From Megasphaera hominis (lineage in GTDB: Bacteria > Bacillota > Negativicutes > Veillonellales > Megasphaeraceae), in contig NZ_JACOGK010000005.1 of the NCBI RefSeq assembly GCF_014269395.1, positions 43,505 to 107,504 of the forward strand: a stretch of 64,000 bases of DNA. Reading direction: 5' to 3'. Below the pieces are notes generated by a model. The model was not told where the DNA came from. It searched no databases and was given only the letters and a program-made list of their open reading frames with translations. The position numbers and the translations under genes were made by a program. Position 1 is the first letter of the stretch; each line of letters begins with the position of its first letter. Below, piece after piece: positions 51,820-62,087 of the stretch.

Positions 51820-53232
51820 TTACATAGGGCAATGGTATTCGCCGCCTGTGGTTTCCAGCCATTCAGCCCGGGCTTTTTCCAGTTGTTCCGGCTGTTCCAA
51901 TGCTTTGACGCAGGCCAGGGCCAGGACGCGTGCAGCAGCCAGGACGGCCTTGTGGCCAATGGTGCTGCCGCCGGCTGAGGTTTGGTACCACGAGTGAGCC
52001 GGTGTAGCCAGTGTGCGCGTAGCCATGACGAATTGGGCCGTCGGTGTAACATAGCCTACGTCACCTACGTCAGTGGAGCCGGCCGATACGGCTTGCAGCC
52101 GTGTCGGATCAAAAGCTGTAACCTGCGTGTCCAAGGGATAGGCTTTCTTTTCCTGCCACTGGTCTTTCGGATAGCGGCCTTTTATTACGTCCGCGAGCTT
52201 GTCCAGCATAGACGGATCGTAGGTTTTCAAATACGCGGCGGCAGCGGCGTAGTCCGCGTCGTCCCATTGCGGTCCGCCGGCCTCCTCCATGGCTTCGTTC
52301 AGGATTTGGGCGCAGGCGGCATTTTGGAAGCAATCGGAATAGCCCATGAGAGGCTTGAATTCAACGCGCGTCCCTGTCATGAGGGCAGCCCCGCGGGCTA
52401 CGTCTTTAACGCGTTCTGTAATTTCTTCGGCGTCTTTGATGTACATGGAGCGGACGCCGTATTTCATGACACAGTGGGACTGGACGATATTGTAAGCCGT
52501 ACCGCCGGCATCGACGTAGGCGTAGTGAATACGTGAATTGGGCACGACGTGTTCGCGCAGGTAATTGCAGCCGATATTCATGAGCTCACACGCATCGAGA
52601 GCACTCCGGCCCATTTCCGGGCTGGCTGCTGCGTGGGCAGATTTGCCAAAGAATTCGACGTAAAAGACCTTGTCGGCGTAGTGCCGCAGATTGAAGACAC
52701 CTGTCGTATCGCTGGGATGCCACGTAAAGGCGCAGTCACAATCATCAAAATAGCCATCCCGGGCCATCCATGGTTTGACGCCGCCTTCTTCTTCAGCAGC
52801 GCAGCCGTAGTAGCGGATAGTACCAGGCAGCTGATGCTGCTGCAGGTAGTCCTTTACGGCCAGCGCTGCCGCCAAGCAGGCTGTACCGAGAAGGTTGTGG
52901 CCACAGCCATGGCCGCTGCCGTGTTCTTGGCCCGGGCAGGCACATTTTTCCGTAGCCCCGGCGACTTGGCTCAAATTGGCCAGGGCATCGTATTCACCCA
53001 AAAGGGCCATGACGGGCTTTCCTGACCCGTAGGAAGCAATAAACGCTGTTTCTACACCGCAAATATTGCGTTCTATTGTAAAACCTGCTTTTTCCAGAAT
53101 CGAAATGAGCAGTTCCGAAGATTTTATTTCTTCCCGTGAGAGTTCTGCATATTCCCAAATAGTGTCACTGGCCTGCAGGATTTCTTGTTTTTTTCCTTCC
53201 AGCAAGGCGTCGATTTCGTGTAATGCGGACAT
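51820..53232 (-). CDS. M20-family amidohydrolase, AbgB-like
   Basis: A 470-residue zinc amidohydrolase. GSGHGCGHNLLGTA near residue 105 and the CAAEEEGGVKPWM segment near 143 carry metal ligands and the general-base Glu; AFTWHPSD near 167 and the dimerisation/lid domain follow; PAHSWYQTSAGGSTIGHK near 418 completes the site. These features match p-aminobenzoyl-glutamate hydrolase subunit B and related peptidases. GGAGG precedes the ATG. It is 77 bp downstream of an MFS gene, so the transporter may import its substrate. Confidence 0.9.
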   Translation of the reverse strand: MSALHEIDALLEGKKQEILQASDTIWEYAELSREEIKSSELLISILEKAGFTIERNICGVETAFIASYGSGKPVMALLGEYDALANLSQVAGATEKCACPGQEHGSGHGCGHNLLGTACLAAALAVKDYLQQHQLPGTIRYYGCAAEEEGGVKPWMARDGYFDDCDCAFTWHPSDTTGVFNLRHYADKVFYVEFFGKSAHAAASPEMGRSALDACELMNIGCNYLREHVVPNSRIHYAYVDAGGTAYNIVQSHCVMKYGVRSMYIKDAEEITERVKDVARGAALMTGTRVEFKPLMGYSDCFQNAACAQILNEAMEEAGGPQWDDADYAAAAAYLKTYDPSMLDKLADVIKGRYPKDQWQEKKAYPLDTQVTAFDPTRLQAVSAGSTDVGDVGYVTPTAQFVMATRTLATPAHSWYQTSAGGSTIGHKAVLAAARVLALACVKALEQPEQLEKARAEWLETTGGEYHCPM

Positions 53233-53309
53233 GGCCTCAGCCTCCTTTAGCTTATTACGTACGTACTTCTTTTATTATGCCACAGGTCATGGCTTCTGAC
53301 CAGACAGGT

Positions 53310-54551
53310 CTATACGCTTCTGCGTTTCTTCTTCTCTTCCTGCCATTCCGTCTTACGCTGAATGACCTTCATCCAACGGACAGAAAACATGCCGTAACGG
53401 CTGATGAGGACGTAATAGAGTGGCACCGAGAGGAATACGATGAGGGCAGCCAGGAAATAGACGCCAGAGAAGCCAAAGGCCGGCACTGCCGCGCCCAGGG
53501 TATACGGGCCAACGCCAATGCCCAGATCGATCATAACGAAGAAAGTCGACGTGGCCAGGCCGATCTGGCTGCCGGGAATGCCCTGGATTGACAAGGCCTG
53601 GCCGACGGAAGAAATAGTCGCAAAGCCCAGGCCCAGGAGAATGCCGCCGATAATAAAGTAAAGCGGGCCGGACGCAAAGCCGACGACGAGGAGGCAGGCC
53701 ATCAGGCACAGGAGGGCCGGATACATGACGACGTTGCCGCCGTAGTTATCGAGCATACGGCCTGTAAAGAGACGGCTTAAGAACGAAAGAGCCGCATAGG
53801 CGATAAAGAAGAGGGAGCCTGCCGATACGAGATTGAGGGACTGGGCGTAGGCGCCAAGGTAGCTCAAAATGGACGAATAGGCAATGCCCGAGAAAAAGCC
53901 AATGACCGAAATAGGCAGTGCTTTGACAGCAAAGAAGCTGGAGAAGGAAATTTCCTTGAGAGCTTCCTTTTCTTCTGCTGTAGCAGCGTGTTCCGGCGTT
54001 TTCAGGATGACACTCATGACCAGTGTCAACGCTGCGATGACGATGCATTCGTAAATATTATTGAAATATTCCCCGCCGGCACAAAGCATAATGCCCAAGA
54101 AGGGACCAATGGCCGAAGCCAATGTATTGCCCAGGGCAAAGTAGCCAATGCCTTCGCCGCGCCGGGCTACGGGCACGATAGCACCGACAATAGTGCCGGC
54201 TGCTGTAGACGAGGCGCCGTAGGCAAAGCCATGGATAATGCGGACAAGTATGAAAAGGCTGATTTCCGAAGCGACAAAATAGAGGGGCAAGGCAGCCAAA
54301 TAGATGACGGCAGCCAAGACCAGGATTCGTTTGCGGCCTAAAATATCGACGACGTGGCCAGTGAGCATGCGGGCTATGAGGGCACCTATGATAAAGACAC
54401 TGGAAGCCAGGCCGGCTTCACCGATGGAGACGTGCCAGGTGGCCATGGCGTAGTTTGTCGACCAAAGCATGAGCTGATAATAAATGACATAGAGAAAAAA
54501 ATTGATGCACGTAACTAAGATAAAATCACGTGTCCAAATGGATTGTTTCAC
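53310..54551 (-). CDS. MFS transporter
   Basis: A 413-residue major facilitator with about 12 membrane helices. The loop 2-3 motif GHVVDILGRKRILVLAAVIY (near residue 65) and VRIIHGFAYGASSTA (near 107) are family signatures; the central loop is charged (KTPEHAATAEEKEALKE). Substrate unknown. Its ATG overlaps the MarR stop by four bases and the AbgB-like gene follows, so it might carry peptide- or pABA-Glu-like compounds, or be a MarR-controlled efflux pump. Confidence 0.92.
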   Translation of the reverse strand: MKQSIWTRDFILVTCINFFLYVIYYQLMLWSTNYAMATWHVSIGEAGLASSVFIIGALIARMLTGHVVDILGRKRILVLAAVIYLAALPLYFVASEISLFILVRIIHGFAYGASSTAAGTIVGAIVPVARRGEGIGYFALGNTLASAIGPFLGIMLCAGGEYFNNIYECIVIAALTLVMSVILKTPEHAATAEEKEALKEISFSSFFAVKALPISVIGFFSGIAYSSILSYLGAYAQSLNLVSAGSLFFIAYAALSFLSRLFTGRMLDNYGGNVVMYPALLCLMACLLVVGFASGPLYFIIGGILLGLGFATISSVGQALSIQGIPGSQIGLATSTFFVMIDLGIGVGPYTLGAAVPAFGFSGVYFLAALIVFLSVPLYYVLISRYGMFSVRWMKVIQRKTEWQEEKKKRRSV

Positions 54552-54961
54552 GGTTCAAAACCCTCCTTATTGATCCGGTATAGCATTTCCTGGAGCTGGT
54601 CCAGCTCTTTCTTGCTCAGGGCGTGGAAAAAGCGTTTTTCCATGGCCCGTATTTTGTGGTTAATCCGGTCGTAGACATCCTGGCCGGCAGTGGTAAAGGA
54701 AACGCGTTTTTCCCGCTGGTCCGTGCCTACCACTTCTGTAATATAGCCCTTATCAAGAAACTTCTTTTTAATGGCCGTAATGGCCGGTTTTTTGATCATA
54801 TAATAACGGGCTATGGCGACTAGTGTCGTCGGCTGGTTGTGGGCTACGTACACCATAAACGTCCACTGCGAATAGGTCAGGCCAAATTCCTTTAACGCCT
54901 CCGTGTCTGCGACAATCATCCTGCGCGTAGCATAGGATAATTCCTGAAACGGTGGGTTCAT
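54548..54961 (-). CDS. MarR-family transcriptional regulator
   Basis: A 137-residue winged-helix repressor: LTYSQWTFMVYVAHNQPTTL, ARYYMIKKPAITAIKKKFLD (recognition helix) and the wing VVGTDQREKRVSFTTAGQDV with the typical D-x-R-E-K-R. No sensing cysteine. GGGGGAGAT precedes the ATG. It heads the MarR-MFS-amidohydrolase unit and has an unusually clear operator just upstream. Confidence 0.93.
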   Translation of the reverse strand: MNPPFQELSYATRRMIVADTEALKEFGLTYSQWTFMVYVAHNQPTTLVAIARYYMIKKPAITAIKKKFLDKGYITEVVGTDQREKRVSFTTAGQDVYDRINHKIRAMEKRFFHALSKKELDQLQEMLYRINKEGFEP

Positions 54962-54983
54962 ACCATCTCCCCCTTCCTAATTA

Positions 54984-55024
54984 GTTAAGTAAATTAATTA
55001 AGTAAATTAATTAATTTACTTAAC
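54984..55024. promoter_or_regulatory. Triple 13-mer operator upstream of the MarR gene
   Basis: TTAAGTAAATTAA at 54985-54997 and again at 54998-55010, followed by its complement TTAATTTACTTAA at 55011-55023. The last two form a perfect 26-bp palindrome. Position, 24-60 bases before the MarR start codon, fits autorepression. Confidence 0.85.
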
Positions 55025-55087
55025 CGTTTATTACTATAGCATAGCAAAAAAAAATGTCAAGCCCCGGCAGCGGGACTCGACATAAAA

Positions 55088-55127
55088 AAACTACCTGCTT
55101 CTAATTTTCATTAGAAACAGGTAGTTT
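55088..55127 (-). terminator. Terminator of the tRNA-Asn/Glu/Val unit
   Basis: AAACTACCTG / CAGGTAGTTT outer stem, TTCTAAT / ATTAGAA inner stem; T-run follows on the minus strand. Confidence 0.92.
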
Positions 55128-55131
55128 ATCT

Positions 55132-55207
55132 TGGTGGGCGATAACGGGCTTGAACCGCTGACATCCTGCTTGTAAGGCAGGCGCTCTCCCAGCTGAGCTA
55201 ATCGCCC
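55132..55207 (-). tRNA. tRNA-Val (anticodon TAC)
   Basis: 76 bases including encoded CCA. Acceptor GGGCGAT / ATCGCCC, D-arm AGCTCAGCTGGGAGAGC, anticodon loop CTTACAA, T-arm GGTTCAAGCC. Confidence 0.97.
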
Positions 55208-55211
55208 AAGA

Positions 55212-55286
55212 TGGTGACCCCTGCGGGATTTGAACCCACGTTCACGCCGTGAAAGGGCGGTGTCTTAACCACTTGACCAAGGGGCC
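55212..55286 (-). tRNA. tRNA-Glu (anticodon TTC)
   Basis: 75 bases with encoded CCA. Starts GGCCCCTTGGTCAAGTGG; anticodon loop CTTTCAC; T-arm GGTTCAAATCC. Confidence 0.97.
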
Positions 55287-55287
55287 T

Positions 55288-55363
55288 TGGCTCCTCAAGT
55301 AGGACTCGAACCTACGACAAATCGGTTAACAGCCGATTGCTCTACCGACTGAGCTATTGAGGA
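55288..55363 (-). tRNA. tRNA-Asn (anticodon GTT)
   Basis: 76 bases with encoded CCA. Acceptor TCCTCAA / TTGAGGA, anticodon loop CTGTTAA, T-arm GGTTCGAGTCC. First of the three co-transcribed tRNAs. Confidence 0.97.
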
Positions 55364-55395
55364 ATAACTCATGTGTTCTCCATCGAACAATAGCA

Positions 55396-55424
55396 ATTAT
55401 ACTAGGATTCGGATAAAAAAGCAA
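55396..55424 (-). promoter_or_regulatory. Promoter of the tRNA-Asn/Glu/Val unit
   Basis: TTGCTT (55419-55424), 17-base spacer, TATAAT (55396-55401), about 32 bases before tRNA-Asn. Confidence 0.75.
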
Positions 55425-55613
55425 GTACTTTTTTCATCTTTTTTTCTTTTTTTTGCGGCTTGTAAATTACCAAGGTAACTTCCAGTCATGTTAGCCAAAC
55501 TAGAAATTACTATGAGAAGGCGTTGGCGCAATCGTGGTCTGTGACGTCACGTTGCTGGTGCGGCCATGCCCCTGTATGAGCTTCTGCGCTCTTCCAGGAG
55601 AGCGCGACAAGAA
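55425..55613. other. Non-coding gap between the tRNA promoter and the groEL terminator
   Basis: No gene seen. It contains a perfect ten-base palindrome GTGACGTCAC (55541-55550) and a GCGCTCT / AGAGCGC hairpin near 55589-55606 that may be a secondary terminator or part of the groEL 3' end. Confidence 0.5.
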
Positions 55614-55641
55614 AAGGCCCCTGCGTTGCCGCAGAGGCCTT
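55614..55641 (-). terminator. Terminator of groESL
   Basis: AAGGCCTCTGCG / CGCAGGGGCCTT on the minus strand (one mismatch), then TTCTTG. Confidence 0.75.
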
Positions 55642-55676
55642 CTTATTGACACTAAGAGGTTGTTATGCCTTTGATC

Positions 55677-57332
<1,656 letters not shown>

Positions 57333-57370
57333 TTAGAATTCTGTTTCGTCCATTATGTATGAGCGTAAAA

Positions 57371-57652
57371 TTAGAGAATAGCGAGGATATCCCGTTCGCT
57401 GACGATCAGGAGCTTTTCACCTTCGTATTTTACTTCTGTTCCTGCATATTTGGAGAAAATAACTTTATCGCCTGCTTTTACGTCTAAGGCGACGCGGCTT
57501 CCGTCTTCCTGAAGTTTGCCCGGGCCTGCAGCAACGATTTCACCTTCGCAAGGTTTTTCTTTTGCCGTATCCGGCAAGAAAATACCGCTGGCAGTTTTTT
57601 CTTCCTGTTCTAATACACGAATGACTACTCGGTCTCCTAACGGTTTTAACAT
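57371..57652 (-). CDS. groES: Co-chaperonin GroES (10 kDa)
   Basis: 93-residue lid of the GroEL chamber: [20 protein letters not shown] start, mobile loop [20 protein letters not shown], and [20 protein letters not shown]. Length and motifs are standard. Strong AGGGAGG site. First gene of the CIRCE-regulated groESL operon. Confidence 0.98.
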   Translation of the reverse strand: MLKPLGDRVVIRVLEQEEKTASGIFLPDTAKEKPCEGEIVAAGPGKLQEDGSRVALDVKAGDKVIFSKYAGTEVKYEGEKLLIVSERDILAIL

Positions 57653-57691
57653 TTTATATTCCTCCCTTAGTGTTACATGTCTTTGAATTTA

Positions 57692-57718
57692 TTAGCACTC
57701 ACTATGTCTGAGTGCTAA
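57692..57718. promoter_or_regulatory. CIRCE element (HrcA operator)
   Basis: TTAGCACTC, nine-base spacer ACTATGTCT, GAGTGCTAA: an exact match to the CIRCE consensus, in the groES 5' leader. HrcA heat-shock repression is therefore expected. Confidence 0.97.
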
Positions 57719-57729
57719 CTACAATATAT

Positions 57730-57758
57730 ATATTACTCACCAAAGGTAAAAAAGTCAA
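57730..57758 (-). promoter_or_regulatory. Promoter of groESL
   Basis: TTGACT (57753-57758), 17-base spacer, TAATAT (57730-57735), directly upstream of CIRCE. Confidence 0.75.
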
Positions 57759-57837
57759 TACTTTTTTCAAAAAAAAGACAGACCCTTGGAACAGCCTTTA
57801 CCAAAGGGATAATTTGGCCGATTAGGCGATAAAAAAT

Positions 57838-57860
57838 AACCGGCAGGATACCTGCCGGTT
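57838..57860 (-). terminator. Terminator after the ANTAR regulator gene
   Basis: AACCGGCAG / CTGCCGGTT with a five-base loop; ATTTTTTATC follows on the minus strand. Confidence 0.88.
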
Positions 57861-57869
57861 CGGGTCTGC

Positions 57870-58454
57870 TTATTTGTTTTTTCCCTTCATGGCACTCGTA
57901 ATAACGGCTTCAGCCACACGTTTCAGGGAGATTCGTTTCTTCATGCTATATTGCTGCAAGCGGCGGTATGCCTCTTCTTCCGGAATATGATATAACTCCA
58001 TGAGAAGGCCCTTAGCCCGTTCGACGACCTTGCGCGTTTCTATTTCTTCATTCATCTGGTCAAGTTGCTTATTCATTTCCTGTTGCCGTTTGAACTGGGC
58101 AATAGCTACTTCAATAGCCGGAAAGAGATTCGTCGGTGATACGGGCTTGACCAAATAGCCCAGTACACCTGAATCGGTAGCTTTGTCAATAATGTCCTTC
58201 TGGCTGTATGCTGTCAGGAGCAGTACCGGCGCCAGTTGTTCGTGAGCAATCATGCGGGCCGCGTGGATACCGTCTAAACGAGGCATCTTAATGTCTAAAA
58301 TGACAATATCCGGATTTTCCCGTCGTACTAACGCCAATGCTTCTACACCATCTGCGGCTTCCCCTACGACCTGATGGCCTGCATCTTCCAGCATTTCTGC
58401 CAGATCCATACGAATAATCGATTCATCGTCACCAATGACGACACGGTATGCCAT
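57870..58454 (-). CDS. Response regulator with ANTAR RNA-binding domain
   Basis: A 194-residue antiterminator-type regulator. Receiver domain: GDDESIIRMDL near residue 8, phospho-acceptor in DIVILDIKMPRLDG (Asp54), LLTAYS and the lysine in YLVKP. C-terminal ANTAR domain: KVVERAKGLLMELYHIPEEEAYRRLQQYSM. Such proteins bind paired hairpins in mRNA leaders and block termination (EutV, NasR, PdtaR). Starts one base after its partner kinase gene ends. Target RNAs are not evident next to it. Confidence 0.95.
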   Translation of the reverse strand: MAYRVVIGDDESIIRMDLAEMLEDAGHQVVGEAADGVEALALVRRENPDIVILDIKMPRLDGIHAARMIAHEQLAPVLLLTAYSQKDIIDKATDSGVLGYLVKPVSPTNLFPAIEVAIAQFKRQQEMNKQLDQMNEEIETRKVVERAKGLLMELYHIPEEEAYRRLQQYSMKKRISLKRVAEAVITSAMKGKNK

Positions 58455-58455
58455 A

Positions 58456-59877
58456 TCAATTTCCCCCTTTAGTTAGCGGAAAACAAATTGTCACTTCCGT
58501 CCCTTCCGGATTGTTAGGAGCAAAGACCACCGTTCCCTGCAGATCCTTTTCTACTAACGTATGGACAATTTGTAATCCCAAATGTTTTCTCCCCTCTTTT
58601 TCCTGCTGCACGGCCATGCCGCAGCCGTCATCACGGACTACGATCAGGGCCTGTTCGCCCTGACGGGACAAGGTCACCTGTAAATGGCCTTCACTGCGGC
58701 CGGCAAAGCCGTGCAGGACGGCATTGGTGATCAATTCATTTAAGACGAGAGCTAAGGATGTAGCTGCAGCAGAAGGCAGCATCATCTTTTCGCCGTGAAA
58801 GGACGGCACAATGCGGCTTTCACTACCGGACAGGCTGTGCAGGACGAGAAACAGGAGACGTTCGGCAATTTCTGATACATCGATGATTTCTTCGTCATGG
58901 CGGGATAGCGTTTCATGGACGAGGGAAATACTGACGATGCGGTTCAGGCTTTCATTGAGGGCATCTTTGGCTTCCTGGCTCTGGACACGCCGCATTTGCA
59001 TGCGCAGCAGGCCGGCAATGGTCTGCAGATTGTTTTTTACGCGATGGTGAATTTCCTTGATAACCGAGGTCTTCACCATGAGCTCTTCTTCTTTTTGCCG
59101 CAGCTCGGTCCGCTCCGTAATAATGGCGATAATCCTATCGATATGGCCACGGCGCAGGATAGGAATGATGCGCCGCGTAAAGATATTCTGGCCGTGCCGC
59201 ACATCCCCTACAGAGCCTTGGCGCGTTTCAATGGCATGCTTGACGCCGGACAGATTGATTTCACTATTATAAATGGTTTCCCCTGTCAACTCCCGGACGG
59301 TGCCACGCAAACGCATAATACTTTCGGCCATTTCGTCGGCATAGAGAATGACGCCGTTGCCATTGACGAGAATAATGCCGTCTTGCAGGGATAAGTTCTT
59401 GTATAATTGATCGGAATGCTCCGTAAGTGGCACCTGCAGGGCTAGAAAAGCCGTTTCCGTAAGCAGATCCCGTCCTTTTTCTACATTACCCACAAAGGAT
59501 ACGACACCGATCGTAAGGCCGCCGTTATCGACAAAAGGATAACACTGGATTGGCTCTGTACGGCCATAATACGTTTCTTTCGCACCACGCAAGGGATTGC
59601 CGGTCTGAAAGACACGCCACACCAGGGGTTCATCATAGACCGTCACCTGGGCTCCTGCCGTTGTCTTTTGCGGTTCGCCCTGGCGGCGCCGGGAAAAAGG
59701 CTGGCGGTGTGCCGCTAAAATCATCGTATCGTCTTGTTTTCCCGGAACGTAGACAAAGACTTCCCGATGGGATAGGTCGCTGGAAAATTGCAGCAGCTCT
59801 TCACTATTTTGCAGAATCCGTATTTGCACATCGGACAGGGCGCTCCCGGTCTGACAAATCGTTTCTATCGTAGCCAT
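58456..59877 (-). CDS. Sensor histidine kinase (HisKA_2 type), partner of the ANTAR regulator
   Basis: A soluble kinase of 473 residues without membrane helices. N-terminal GAF-like histidine-kinase sensor (about 1-150), a PAS domain (GIILVNGNGVILYADEMAES near 170), then HisKA_2 with the H-box KEIHHRVKNNLQTIAGLLRM near 287, and HATPase with LNELITNAVLHGF and VRDDGCGM. This is the PdtaS/EutW architecture. ATG 59877 has GAGGTGG five bases upstream. It follows tsaD by ten bases. Confidence 0.94.
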   Translation of the reverse strand: MATIETICQTGSALSDVQIRILQNSEELLQFSSDLSHREVFVYVPGKQDDTMILAAHRQPFSRRRQGEPQKTTAGAQVTVYDEPLVWRVFQTGNPLRGAKETYYGRTEPIQCYPFVDNGGLTIGVVSFVGNVEKGRDLLTETAFLALQVPLTEHSDQLYKNLSLQDGIILVNGNGVILYADEMAESIMRLRGTVRELTGETIYNSEINLSGVKHAIETRQGSVGDVRHGQNIFTRRIIPILRRGHIDRIIAIITERTELRQKEEELMVKTSVIKEIHHRVKNNLQTIAGLLRMQMRRVQSQEAKDALNESLNRIVSISLVHETLSRHDEEIIDVSEIAERLLFLVLHSLSGSESRIVPSFHGEKMMLPSAAATSLALVLNELITNAVLHGFAGRSEGHLQVTLSRQGEQALIVVRDDGCGMAVQQEKEGRKHLGLQIVHTLVEKDLQGTVVFAPNNPEGTEVTICFPLTKGGN

Positions 59878-59887
59878 GAGCTCCACC

Positions 59888-60901
59888 TCACTGCTTGGTC
59901 ATAATAGACAGGGCCGGCTTGGCATTGAGTGTCAGGTCAGCAAAGATTCCGGCCTGAGCCATATAATAGGCGCGGCAGCCTATCATGGCGCCATTGTCTG
60001 TGCAGAGAATCTTGCTTGGCTTGTAAAGGCTATAGCCCCGTTTGGCACAAGCTGCTGCCATGGCGGCACCGAGACCGCTATTGGCGGCCACCCCGCCGGC
60101 AAGGGCAATTTTTTTCATACCCGTGCACTGGGCTGCGTCCATAGTCTTTTCCACCAGCGTTTCGACAACTGTCTTTTGGAAGCTCGCAGCAACATCCTTC
60201 GGGTCATACGTTTCATGGCGCTGTTCCTGCGTATGCAGATAGTTGAGCACCGCCGATTTCAGGCCGCTAAAGCTGAATTCGAAGTTGTGTTTTTCGTGCA
60301 GGGCTTTAGGAAACACAATGGCATCGGCGTTCCCTTCCTTGGCCAGGGCGTCGATCTGGGGACCGCCCGGATAGGGATAGCCCATGACGCGGGCAATTTT
60401 ATCGAAGGCTTCACCGGCTGCATCGTCTCGGGTCTGGCCCAGGAGCTCAAAGGAGTTGTAACCATTGATTTTGACCAGCTGCGTATGGCCGCCGGAAACG
60501 ACAAGGGTCAAAAAGGGCGGTTCTAACCCGGGATTGCTCAGGAAATTGGCAAAAATATGGCCTTCCATATGATTGACGCCGACGAGAGGTTTATCCAGAG
60601 CAAAGCTCAGTGCTTTGGCTGCTGCTACACCGACGAGGAGGGCGCCGACGAGACCCGGTCCATAGGTGACGCCAATATGGTCAATCGCCTGCAGGCTGAC
60701 CTTGGCTTCATCCAGGGCTTCTTTGATAACCGGCATAACATATTCGATATGCTGGCGCGACGCGATTTCCGGTACGACACCACCAAATTTTCGATGTATC
60801 GGTACCTGTGTAGAAATGATATTCGAAAGGATGTGACGGCCGTCTTCAATGACAGCAGCAGACGTTTCATCACAGCTCGTTTCCAATGCTAATGTATACA
60901 T
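59888..60901 (-). CDS. tsaD: tRNA N6-adenosine threonylcarbamoyltransferase TsaD
   Basis: Transfers threonylcarbamoyl to A37 of ANN-decoding tRNAs (t6A). 337-residue ASKHA-fold protein: LALETSCDETSAAVI start, GGVVPEIASRQHIEY with metal-binding histidines, NHMEGHIFANFL near 108, LVVSGGHTQL, and DNGAMIGCRAYYM near 300. Acts with TsaB and TsaE, encoded just upstream. Fourteen bases from rimI. Confidence 0.98.
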   Translation of the reverse strand: MYTLALETSCDETSAAVIEDGRHILSNIISTQVPIHRKFGGVVPEIASRQHIEYVMPVIKEALDEAKVSLQAIDHIGVTYGPGLVGALLVGVAAAKALSFALDKPLVGVNHMEGHIFANFLSNPGLEPPFLTLVVSGGHTQLVKINGYNSFELLGQTRDDAAGEAFDKIARVMGYPYPGGPQIDALAKEGNADAIVFPKALHEKHNFEFSFSGLKSAVLNYLHTQEQRHETYDPKDVAASFQKTVVETLVEKTMDAAQCTGMKKIALAGGVAANSGLGAAMAAACAKRGYSLYKPSKILCTDNGAMIGCRAYYMAQAGIFADLTLNAKPALSIMTKQ

Positions 60902-60915
60902 GTATCATTCTCCTA

Positions 60916-61386
60916 TTATTTGACGACCCAGTGGTACTTTTCTTTTTTACAGTCCATGACATAGGCATCTTCTTCCGGGTCAGAGTAATATTTCTTCCGT
61001 ATAGATAAAACCTCATAGCCTAATTTCCGGTATAGCGACAGAGCCGGCAGGTTGGAAAAGCGCACCTCCAAAAAGATATCGGTACAGCCTTCTTCATAGG
61101 CAGCTTCCATCATAACGCGCACTAATAATTCGCCATAGCCCTGGCGGCGCACTTCTTTGCGTAAGGCAATATTGGTAACCTGCCCTTCATCGACGACCCG
61201 CCATAGACCTGCGTAGCCTTCAATCCGCCCATCTGGACGAACCAGGACATAGTAGCGGGTTACCTCCGTATTGGCCAGTTCCCGGTCTATCGTTTCCCGT
61301 CGCCAGGGAACGGAGAAGGATTCCGTTTCGACCTCATAAATGCCCTGGGCATCTTCCGGTGTAGCCGGCCGTACGATCATAGACAT
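60916..61386 (-). CDS. rimI: RimI-type ribosomal protein N-acetyltransferase
   Basis: A 156-residue GNAT enzyme that acetylates the N-terminus of ribosomal protein S18 in E. coli. Acetyl-CoA loop LRKEVRRQGYGELLVRVMME near residue 76, FLEVRFSNLPALSLYRKLGY near 100. ATG 61386 or 61380 may be used. Overlaps tsaB by ten bases and sits in the common tsaB-rimI-tsaD order. Confidence 0.93.
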   Translation of the reverse strand: MSMIVRPATPEDAQGIYEVETESFSVPWRRETIDRELANTEVTRYYVLVRPDGRIEGYAGLWRVVDEGQVTNIALRKEVRRQGYGELLVRVMMEAAYEEGCTDIFLEVRFSNLPALSLYRKLGYEVLSIRKKYYSDPEEDAYVMDCKKEKYHWVVK

Positions 61387-62087
61387 AAGGCCCTGCCATG
61401 TCTCTTTTCCCAGAGAACCTCTGCTTCACTGCGCCGTTTATAGGCCGGTGTAAGGGTCATGCAGTCGTCGACGTCCTGACGGCTGTAGCGCTCGTCTGCT
61501 GCCAGGGCCAGACTGCCGGCCCGCGGGATGACCATCGTCGGCGGGGCCAGGCGGAACTGCGGCGACGCAGCTTCAATTTGTGTGCGCCCTAAGAGGCTGC
61601 CGTCGCCACAAAAGACAACGGCTTTGCCAAGCGTTGCCAGCTGTGCCAGCACCTCTGTCAGCGGGGCAACCTGGACCGGTTCCAGTTCCTGCAGGTGCAT
61701 GCCCTGCCATTCATAAAGGGTCATATAGACGTTTCCCTTTTGGGCATCGATGAGGACACACACAGGATCTTTGGCACCTATAAAATTCCAGGCCAAGGCC
61801 GTCGGCGTTTCAATGCCAATAAGCGGTACATTCCAGCCGAAGGACAGCCCCTTAGCGGAAGCCATCCCAATACGCAGGCCCGTAAAAGAGCCAGGGCCGA
61901 TGGAGACGGCAACGGCATCGATAGCCGTTTTAGGAACAGACGCTTTTTCCAGCATATCTGCAATATGTGGCATAAGCTGTTCCGAGTGAGTCAGGCGTGC
62001 CTGTATCGTTAATTCAGCCCGCAGGGTCTGTTCATGCAAGAGTGCCACACTCGATACGAGACTCGACGTTTCAATGGCTAGTAACAT
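61377..62087 (-). CDS. tsaB: t6A biosynthesis protein TsaB
   Basis: A 236-residue ASKHA-fold partner that dimerises with TsaD. LLAIETSSLVSSVALLHE start, VSIGPGSFTGLRIGMASAKG near residue 60, and VPLIGIETPTALAWN. C-terminal region shortened relative to TsaD, as usual. Overlaps tsaE by 17 bases. Confidence 0.96.
   Translation of the reverse strand: MLLAIETSSLVSSVALLHEQTLRAELTIQARLTHSEQLMPHIADMLEKASVPKTAIDAVAVSIGPGSFTGLRIGMASAKGLSFGWNVPLIGIETPTALAWNFIGAKDPVCVLIDAQKGNVYMTLYEWQGMHLQELEPVQVAPLTEVLAQLATLGKAVVFCGDGSLLGRTQIEAASPQFRLAPPTMVIPRAGSLALAADERYSRQDVDDCMTLTPAYKRRSEAEVLWEKRHGRALCL

Noticed and set aside
55541-55550. GTGACGTCAC as a cAMP-response type operator
   Set aside because: A ten-base palindrome alone in a gap between a tRNA promoter and a terminator, with no promoter geometry; treated as background.
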